Origin: DATKLX01 sp035542155
GTDB lineage: Bacteria; Chloroflexota; Anaerolineae; Anaerolineales; Anaerolineaceae
Direction: 5' to 3'
Assembly: GCA_035542155.1 (NCBI GenBank)
Contig: DATKLX010000041.1
Coordinates: 1 to 12,454 of the forward strand
DNA: 12,454 nucleotides
Shown here: piece by piece, positions 7,329 through 12,454 of the stretch
Numbering within the stretch: the first letter of the stretch is position 1
Layout: each line of letters starts with the position of its first letter
Translations under genes and position numbers: made by a program
The notes under the pieces: model-generated
What the model saw: only the letters and a program-made list of their open reading frames with translations
Told to the model about the DNA's origin: nothing
The model's database searches: none

Positions 7329-8594
7329 ATGAATGAGCAGCAAATACTCAACGCCTATGGATTAGCCCGAGAACGGTACGCCAGTGTTGGGGTGAACCCA
7401 GATCTCACCCTGGCCAGCCTGGAACGAATCTCCCTCAGCCTGCATTGCTGGCAAGGAGATGACGTCGGCGGGTTCGAGGACAGCGGCGAAGCCCTGGGAG
7501 GCGGGCTGGCTGCCACCGGCAACTACCCCGGGAAAGCGCGAAACGCTGAAGAATTGCGCCGTGACCTTGATGTTGCCTTCCGGCTTATCCCCGGTACGCA
7601 CCGGCTGAATCTGCATGCGATGTATGCCGAAACCGGCGGAAAGCGGGTGGAGCGCAATGAGCTGCTCCCCGAGCATTTTTCTGGCTGGCTGGAATGGGCC
7701 AGGGCCAACCATCACGGCTTAGATTTCAATCCCACGCTATTTTCCCACCCCCTGGCGAGCGGCGGGCTTACCCTGGCCAGTTACGACCGCGGAGTGCGCC
7801 AGTTCTGGATCGAGCACTGCATTGCCTGCCGCAAAATCGGCGAGTCCTTTGGCCGCGAGCTGAACGATCCCTGCGTCACAGATATCTGGATCCCGGATGG
7901 GTTGAAAGATACCCCTGCCGACCGTAAGACTCCCCGCCTGCTGCTCAAGGAATCACTGGATGCGATCCTGGTGGAAAAGATCGACCACCGCTACCTACTC
8001 GACGCTGTGGAGGGAAAGCTGTTTGGAATTGGCTCGGAAAGCTACGTGGTGGGCTCGCACGAGTTTTACATGGGCTACGCCGTCCAAAACGGTATTTTGC
8101 TCACCCTGGATACCGGCCATTACCACCCCACCGAGATGGTTTCGGATAAGATCTCGGCGGTATTGGCCTTTTTGGATGAGATTTTGCTGCACGTCAGCCG
8201 CGGGGTGCGCTGGGACAGCGACCACGTCGTCACCCTTAACGACGACCTGGTCGGGCTGGCCCAGGAGTTGGTGCGCGGCGAATACCTCTCGCGGGTGCAC
8301 ATCGGCCTGGATTATTTCGACGCCAGCATCAACCGCGTCGCGGCCTGGGTGATCGGGGCGCGCAACATGCTGCGCGCGCTATGCCTGGCCCTACTCGAGC
8401 CGGCGGAAACGCTGCGCCAGATGGAGCGGGCAGGCGATTTCACCGGCCGGCTGGCGCTGATGGAGGAGCTGAAGGGCCTGCCCTTTGGAGCAGTGTGGGA
8501 TTACCATTGCTGGAGGCAGGGGGTGCCGGTGGGGATGGCTTTTCTGGATCAGATCCGGGCCTATGAAAAAGAGGTGCTGGCGGCTCGCGGATGA
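7329..8594 (+). CDS. rhaA: L-rhamnose isomerase
   Basis: A 421-residue enzyme that converts L-rhamnose to L-rhamnulose, closely matching E. coli RhaA (419 residues) along its whole length: SLHCWQGDDV 37-46, ATGNYPGKARNAEELR 62-77, LDFNPTLFSHP 131-141, KLFGIGSESY 230-239 and GLDYFDASIN 326-335. The Mn-binding residues correspond to His264 (in DTGHYHPTE), Asp296 and Asp298 (in RWDSDHV), a two-residue shift from the E. coli numbering. It is the E. coli/Bacillus RhaA type, not the shorter RhaI type. The start is set by alignment with E. coli; no clear Shine-Dalgarno precedes it, so translation may depend on coupling to rhaM 20 nt upstream. It is the last gene of the operon. Confidence 0.97.
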   Translation: MNEQQILNAYGLARERYASVGVNPDLTLASLERISLSLHCWQGDDVGGFEDSGEALGGGLAATGNYPGKARNAEELRRDLDVAFRLIPGTHRLNLHAMYAETGGKRVERNELLPEHFSGWLEWARANHHGLDFNPTLFSHPLASGGLTLASYDRGVRQFWIEHCIACRKIGESFGRELNDPCVTDIWIPDGLKDTPADRKTPRLLLKESLDAILVEKIDHRYLLDAVEGKLFGIGSESYVVGSHEFYMGYAVQNGILLTLDTGHYHPTEMVSDKISAVLAFLDEILLHVSRGVRWDSDHVVTLNDDLVGLAQELVRGEYLSRVHIGLDYFDASINRVAAWVIGARNMLRALCLALLEPAETLRQMERAGDFTGRLALMEELKGLPFGAVWDYHCWRQGVPVGMAFLDQIRAYEKEVLAARG

Positions 8595-8631
8595 AATCTC
8601 GCCCGAATTTCCTGGTAAATTCAAGAAAAAG

Positions 8632-8640
8632 TGGTAAAAT
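8632..8640 (+). promoter_or_regulatory. Candidate extended -10 promoter for the small acidic-tail protein
   Basis: TGGTAAAAT has the TGn extension followed by TAAAAT (8635-8640), one base from consensus. The -35 position (8612-8617, CTGGTA) is poor, as extended -10 promoters can tolerate. The predicted start near 8647 gives a leader of about 40 nt. It would make the next gene independent of the rhamnose operon. No terminator separates it from rhaA, so read-through is also possible. Confidence 0.4.
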
Positions 8641-8685
8641 ACGCGCCTAACTTGACGGACAATTGTGCTGCAGGAGAAAACACAA

Positions 8686-8928
8686 ATGGTCAGAATCCGC
8701 TGCCACTTTGACGACTGCTCATTCTTGAATGGATTGTATTGTTCTGCGGCTGAAGTAGAACTCGACCCAAAAAAGATTTGCCTGACCTATACCCCGGTGA
8801 ACCAGGTCGAGCCCGAAGTCGAGGACGAGATCGATATGGAGGAAGAAGAAGATCTGGAGTCGTGGGAAGAGCTGGAAGGCGAAGAAGAAGACGAGGACTG
8901 GGGGAACGAGGAAGCCGACGAGTATTAA
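8686..8928 (+). CDS. Small four-Cys DUF1540-like protein with acidic tail
   Basis: An 80-residue protein of unknown function. The N-terminal 35 residues carry Cys6, Cys11, Cys19 and Cys32 in a pattern (RCHFDDC, then YCSAAEVEL) resembling the DUF1540 motif, a small presumed metal-binding domain; the resemblance is judged by eye. From about residue 42 the chain is extremely acidic, with 25 of the last 39 residues Asp or Glu, and is likely disordered. No signal peptide or membrane segment. The start chosen is ATG 8686, 9 nt after AGGAG (8672-8676); GTG 8665 is also in frame but lies before that ribosome site. It follows rhaA by 91 nt on the same strand and ends before an intrinsic terminator. 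No functional link to rhamnose use is evident. Confidence 0.75.
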   Translation: MVRIRCHFDDCSFLNGLYCSAAEVELDPKKICLTYTPVNQVEPEVEDEIDMEEEEDLESWEELEGEEEDEDWGNEEADEY

Positions 8929-8933
8929 GAAGG

Positions 8934-8974
8934 CGAGAACCGAGAACCGGAAAAGAGAACGGAGATCGGAGAAC
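8934..8974. repeat. Imperfect GAGAAC heptad repeat
   Basis: GAGAAC-type units start at 8935, 8942, 8955, 8962 (as GAGATC) and 8969, mostly 7 nt apart, giving a strongly purine-rich strand between the stop codon of the small acidic-tail protein and the terminator. The units are short and imperfect. It may be remnant slippage of the GA-rich 3' end of the gene rather than a functional element. Confidence 0.4.
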
Positions 8975-8986
8975 AGAAGAGAGTTG

Positions 8987-9017
8987 CCGTGCGGAGACAT
9001 CCGCACGGTTTTGATTT
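8987..9017 (+). terminator. Rho-independent terminator
   Basis: A perfect 8-bp GC-rich stem, CCGTGCGG (8987-8994) and CCGCACGG (9001-9008), with loop AGACAT, is followed by TTTTGATTT. This is a canonical intrinsic terminator for + strand transcription and closes the small-protein transcript, together with any read-through from the rhamnose operon. Confidence 0.9.
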
Positions 9018-9131
9018 AATACCCGCCATTCAACATCAAGGCTTATGCCAGAAATGGAACAAAAAACCGGGATCAGGCGTAGAATCGATATTGACCCTGG
9101 CCATTCGAAGAGAATATCCGGAAGGTGCGCC

Positions 9132-9995
9132 ATGAAGAAAAACCAGACTAGCACGACTGCACTGGGGATTGCCCTGAACCGGGCGCTCGAAAGCGAGCGG
9201 CCGGCGGACGAACGGATCATCTTCGACCCCTACGCCCGCCAGATGGCCCCGGATTGGATGTACTGGATGATGAAATTCTTTACCGCTATCGGCTACGGCG
9301 AGATGCGCGGGCCGGGGGTGCAGGCTTTCCTCACCGCGCGTGAGCGCTACGTCGACGATGCCCTTCAGACGGCATTGAGCGAAGGGGCTCAACAGGTGGT
9401 CATTCTCGGCGCGGGATACGACTCGCGGGCTTACCGTTTTCCCGAATTCACACGGGGTGTGACCGTTTTCGAGGTGGACCATCCCGCCACCCAGGCGGAT
9501 AAGCTCGCTAAATTGGGCAGGATTTTTGGCAAAATTCCTGCCCACGTCATTTTTGTGGCCGTTGATTTTGAGATCCAGTCTCTCGAGGAGCGGTTGGTTG
9601 TGTGCGGGTATCGCCCGGATTTGAAAACGTTTTTTATCTGGCAGGGGGTGGTCTATTACCTCGATCCGTCTTCAGTGGACAGCACGCTCTCATTTATTCG
9701 GCGCTGTTCTGGCCCGGGTAGCTCGGTCATCTTCGACTATATGTACCGGTCCACTTTCGATGGCGTAACAGGCCATGGCGAGTTATCCAGCCTGCGCCGG
9801 TACAGGCGGTTCACCGGCGAAGGGCTAAAGTTTGCCATTCCGGATGGCCAGGTGGCCGCTTTTCTCGAGGCGCGCGGCTTTACCGGGGTGAAGGATGTCG
9901 GTGCGCAGGAGCTCAAGGAGCTGTATTTCCAGGGCAAAAACTCTTCCCGGCGCGTCGCCGGCGGGTATGGGATCGTTTCGGCAACGGTCCTTTAG
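9132..9995 (+). CDS. Class I SAM-dependent methyltransferase (TIGR00027/LCM type)
   Basis: A 287-residue cytosolic methyltransferase related to the leucine carboxyl methyltransferase/TIGR00027 group. It begins with the typical TALGIALNRALESERP segment (9-24) and FDPYAR 31-36. The SAM-binding motif is VVILGAGYDSRAYR (89-102), motif II is FEVDHP 113-118, and QGVVYYL 171-177 stands where many relatives have an EGxxxYL motif (here Gln replaces Glu). The substrate cannot be told; members include small-molecule, natural-product and uncharacterised enzymes. ATG 9132, 6 nt after GGAAGG, is preferred because it puts conserved sequence near the N-terminus; an upstream in-frame ATG at 9045 would add 29 residues with no family match. 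It follows a terminator, so it has its own transcript, and overlaps the end of pckA by 4 bp. Confidence 0.85.
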   Translation: MKKNQTSTTALGIALNRALESERPADERIIFDPYARQMAPDWMYWMMKFFTAIGYGEMRGPGVQAFLTARERYVDDALQTALSEGAQQVVILGAGYDSRAYRFPEFTRGVTVFEVDHPATQADKLAKLGRIFGKIPAHVIFVAVDFEIQSLEERLVVCGYRPDLKTFFIWQGVVYYLDPSSVDSTLSFIRRCSGPGSSVIFDYMYRSTFDGVTGHGELSSLRRYRRFTGEGLKFAIPDGQVAAFLEARGFTGVKDVGAQELKELYFQGKNSSRRVAGGYGIVSATVL

Positions 9996-11587
9996 ATTCT
10001 TGGCCCCGCGTCCCGGACCGCCTCCGGAACCCCATCCGCGAACTGTTCGAAATTGCTAGCGAACATGGCTGCCAGCCTGCGCGCCTGCTCGTCATAGGCC
10101 TGCGGGTCTGCCCAGGTACCGCGCGGGTCGAGCACTTCGTTTGGGATGCCCTTGCAGGTCGCCGGGACCATCACCCCGAAGACCGGGTCCGGGCAATACT
10201 CGACCGCGTTCAGGTCGCCGTCCAGGATTGCGTCGATGATTGCTCTGGAGTAAGCGATGGGCATGCGCAGCCCCACGCCGTACGGCCCGCCGGTCCAGCC
10301 GGTGTTGACCAGCCAGCAGCGGGATTGGTGCCGGCGCATTTTTTCACCCAAAAGCTGCGCGTAGACCATGGGGTGCTGCACCATGAACGGCCCGCCAAAA
10401 CAGGCGCTGAAGGTGGCCTGCGGCTCCTTGACCCCTTTTTCAGTCCCGGCCACTTTCGCCGTGTATCCCGAGAGGAAGTGATACATGGCCTGCTCGGGAG
10501 TCAGGCAGGCCACTGGCGGCAGGACGCCGAAGGCGTCCGCGGTGAGGAAGATGATGTTTTTGGAGTGCCCGCCCATCCCGGACGGCTCGTAATTTTGGAT
10601 CTCGCTCAACAGGTAAGAGGCGCGGGTGTTTTCGGTGATCGTCGCGTCGTCGAGGTCAATCTCGCGGGTATCCGGGTCGATCACCACATTCTCCAGGATG
10701 GTTCCAAACCGCCGGGTGAGGGCGTAAATCTGCGGCTCAGCCTCGGCGCTCAGGCGGATGACTTTGGCGTAGCAGCCGCCCTCGAAGTTAAACACACCCG
10801 TTTCGCTCCAGCCGTGCTCGTCATCGCCGATCAGGCGCCGCCGGGGGTCCGCCGAGAGTGTGGTTTTTCCCGTTCCGCTCAGGCCAAAGAAGATCGCCGT
10901 CTCGCCATCCGCGCTGATGTTGGCGGCGCAGTGCATGGGCAGGATGCCCTGTAACGGGAACAGGTAGTTGAGCACGGTGAAAACCGTCTTTTTGATCTCG
11001 CCGGCGTAGCGGGTTCCGGCGATCAGGGCCAGTTTTTGGCCCAGGTGGAGGGCGACGACCACGTCCGAGCGGGTGCCGTCGATCTCGGGCTCGGCTTCAA
11101 AGCCAGAGGCGACCAGGATGGTGAACTGCGGGGAAAAATCTTTGGGCGACCCGGTGTTGGCGTGGATGAACATATTGTAGGCGAAGAGGCTTGCCCAGGC
11201 GGTGTCGGTGATGATCCGCGCCGGGAAGCGGTAGGCCGGGTCTGCACCGCCAAAGCAGTCCTGAGCGAAGAGCTCAATGTGGCTGAAGTACTCGAGGATG
11301 CGCGCCTTCAGACGCTCGAATTTTTCCGGATCGAAGGGCTTGTTCGTTTTTCCCCACCAGATGTGATCCTGTGTGGTGGGCTCTCGGACGAAAAACTTGT
11401 CGTTGGCGGAACGCCCGGTGCACTTCCCCGTGTAGACCACCAGCGGGCCGTGCTGCGCCAGCATGGCCTCTCCTCGTTTGAAAACTTCTTCATATAGCAG
11501 CGGAGGGGTGAGGTTCCAGTAAATGCTTTTCGTTTTGACCGTCGTGCGAGTGAGCAGCTCGAAGCGTGCAGTCTGGTTATCGAACAT
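9992..11587 (-). CDS. pckA: Phosphoenolpyruvate carboxykinase (ATP)
   Basis: A 531-residue enzyme converting oxaloacetate and ATP to phosphoenolpyruvate, CO2 and ADP, the entry step of gluconeogenesis; in some anaerobes it runs in reverse to fix CO2. Landmarks: substrate loop CTGRSANDKF 56-65 (Arg59), RYAGEIKK 193-200 (Tyr194, Lys200), MHC 218-220 (metal-binding His219), P-loop GLSGTGKTTL 235-244 with Lys241, kinase-2 motif LIGDDEHGW 252-260 (Asp256), and ENTRASYLL 319-327 with Arg322. All catalytic residues expected from E. coli PckA are present, and its length (540 there) agrees. AGGAG (11595-11599 on the - strand) lies 7 nt before the ATG. It follows pyrB by 53 nt on the same strand and could be cotranscribed with it. 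Its stop codon overlaps that of the convergent methyltransferase. Confidence 0.97.
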   Translation of the reverse strand: MFDNQTARFELLTRTTVKTKSIYWNLTPPLLYEEVFKRGEAMLAQHGPLVVYTGKCTGRSANDKFFVREPTTQDHIWWGKTNKPFDPEKFERLKARILEYFSHIELFAQDCFGGADPAYRFPARIITDTAWASLFAYNMFIHANTGSPKDFSPQFTILVASGFEAEPEIDGTRSDVVVALHLGQKLALIAGTRYAGEIKKTVFTVLNYLFPLQGILPMHCAANISADGETAIFFGLSGTGKTTLSADPRRRLIGDDEHGWSETGVFNFEGGCYAKVIRLSAEAEPQIYALTRRFGTILENVVIDPDTREIDLDDATITENTRASYLLSEIQNYEPSGMGGHSKNIIFLTADAFGVLPPVACLTPEQAMYHFLSGYTAKVAGTEKGVKEPQATFSACFGGPFMVQHPMVYAQLLGEKMRRHQSRCWLVNTGWTGGPYGVGLRMPIAYSRAIIDAILDGDLNAVEYCPDPVFGVMVPATCKGIPNEVLDPRGTWADPQAYDEQARRLAAMFASNFEQFADGVPEAVRDAGPRI

Positions 11588-11640
11588 TCAGCGACTCCTG
11601 TTTTTTCTGCCGGATAAAATCCATAGTCGTTTCGCCAGGG

Positions 11641-12454
11641 TTACTCTCTCCCGGTGACCAGGGCAAGAAGAGCCATACGAATCGGCACCCCGTTCGATGC
11701 CTGGCGGAAATAGGCGGCCCCTTCGTAGTCATCAATCTCCCGAGCGATCTCATCTACCCGGGGAAGGGGATGCATGATGGTGATGCCGTGCTTGGCGGAC
11801 TGGAGGAGGCTCTTATTGACGATGTATGAACCCCGCAGCCGTTCGTATTCATTGGGGTCGGCAAAGCGCTCGCGCTGGATGCGGGTCATATAGAGCACGT
11901 CGCTTTTCGCGGCGGCTTCGACCAGGTCGGTGGTTTCAAAGACTTCGATCCCATCGGCGCGCAGGGCCTGGGTGATCTCGGGGGGCATTTTCAGCTCTTT
12001 GGGGGAGACAAAATAAAACCGCGGCCCATATTTCCCTAACAACCAGGAAAGCGAATGGACGGTTCGGCCATTCTTCAGGTCCCCCGCCAGGGTGACGGTG
12101 AGATTGTTCAGGCGGCCTTTCTCTTTTTGGATGGTGTAGATATCCATCAGCGATTGTGAGGGATGCTGGCCGGCGCCATCGCCACCGTTGATCACCGGCA
12201 CGTCCGCGCCATCGGCCAGCTCTCTGGCACTGCCGACCTCCATGTGGCGGATGACCGCCACGTCAGCATAGCCCTGGATCATTTTCCCCGTGTCGTAGAG
12301 CGACTCGCCCTTGACAGCCGAGCTGGAGTTGCGCGCGTCCGGTGACGAGACGACCTGGCCGCCCAGACGCAGCATGGCAGTTTCGAAGGAGAGGCGGGTG
12401 TGGGTGGAGGGTTCGTAGAACAGGTTGACCAGCACCTTGCCGGACATGTTGTTC
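11641..12454 (-). CDS. pyrB: Aspartate carbamoyltransferase, catalytic chain (partial)
   Basis: The C-terminal 271 residues of the pyrimidine-pathway enzyme that joins carbamoyl phosphate and aspartate. The reading frame is open to the window edge, so roughly 40-50 N-terminal residues lie outside; the ATG at 12445-12447 is internal. Near-colinear with E. coli PyrB: FYEPSTHTRLSFETAM, VKGESLYDT (Lys84 equivalent), IRHMEVGS (Arg105), GDGAGQHPSQ (His134, Gln137), GDLKNGRTVHSL (Arg167), YMTRIQRERF (Arg229, Gln231) and HPLPRVDEIA. Two positions stand out: the normal STRTR phosphate-binding motif reads STHTR, so His replaces catalytic Arg54, and Lys83 appears to be Val. No pyrI regulatory chain is visible; pckA follows 53 nt downstream. 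Confidence 0.95.
   Translation of the reverse strand, partial: NNMSGKVLVNLFYEPSTHTRLSFETAMLRLGGQVVSSPDARNSSSAVKGESLYDTGKMIQGYADVAVIRHMEVGSARELADGADVPVINGGDGAGQHPSQSLMDIYTIQKEKGRLNNLTVTLAGDLKNGRTVHSLSWLLGKYGPRFYFVSPKELKMPPEITQALRADGIEVFETTDLVEAAAKSDVLYMTRIQRERFADPNEYERLRGSYIVNKSLLQSAKHGITIMHPLPRVDEIAREIDDYEGAAYFRQASNGVPIRMALLALVTGRE

Noticed and set aside
8605..8622. GAATTT/AAATTC inverted repeat after rhaA as a terminator
   Set aside because: Only six A/T-rich pairs, followed by AAGAAAAAG rather than a T-run, so it would not terminate + strand transcription.
8665..8685. GTG 8665 as start of the small Cys-motif protein
   Set aside because: The AGGAG ribosome site at 8672-8676 lies downstream of it and is well spaced for ATG 8686.
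11577..11624. 15-codon open frame on the - strand overlapping the pckA start
   Set aside because: No ribosome site upstream and too short to support as a leader peptide; overlap with the pckA start is likely chance.
1..12454. CRISPR arrays, tRNA/rRNA genes, transposases, phage genes or defence systems
   Set aside because: No direct-repeat array, RNA gene or mobile-element protein is recognisable; almost the whole window is accounted for by metabolic genes.

Overview
The window reads as high-GC bacterial chromosome. Gene style suggests a Chloroflexota (Anaerolineae-like) organism: a sugar-binding lipoprotein with a long Pro/Ala/Thr linker, a small Cys-motif protein with an acidic tail, and AGGAG-type ribosome binding sites. 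That placement is an inference from style, since no marker gene is present.

Left two thirds (about 150-8594, + strand) is one compact L-rhamnose uptake and entry operon. A near-ideal sigma-70 promoter (TTGACA, 17 bp, TATAAT) is overlaid downstream by a long palindrome that looks like a repressor operator. It is followed by a three-domain regulator (DeoR helix-turn-helix, DeoR sensor, and a fused LacI/RbsB-type sugar-binding domain), a double-ATPase (RhaT/RbsA type), two permeases (RhaP/RhaQ type, start and stop codons overlapping), a lipoprotein binding protein (RhaS/LsrB type), L-rhamnose mutarotase (RhaM) and L-rhamnose isomerase (RhaA). The transporter brings in the sugar, RhaM interconverts its anomers and RhaA makes L-rhamnulose. 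The kinase, aldolase and lactaldehyde steps are not in this window. The binding-protein gene is bracketed by two intercistronic hairpins, neither followed by a T-run, which could raise its mRNA level relative to its neighbours.

Middle (8595-9131): a candidate extended -10 promoter, a small protein with a four-Cys DUF1540-like motif and a strongly acidic tail, a short purine-rich repeat, and a clear intrinsic terminator at 8987-9017.

Right third: a + strand SAM-dependent methyltransferase of the TIGR00027/LCM type meets the - strand pckA (ATP-dependent PEP carboxykinase) tail to tail, with a 4-bp overlap of stop codons. Next to pckA, also on the - strand, is pyrB (aspartate carbamoyltransferase catalytic chain). 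Its N-terminus lies beyond the window, and the usual STRTR phosphate-binding motif reads STHTR.

The most unusual items are the DeoR/periplasmic-binding-protein fusion regulator with its operator, the hairpin pair around the binding-protein gene, and the Arg-to-His change in PyrB. The rest is orderly, recognisable metabolism.
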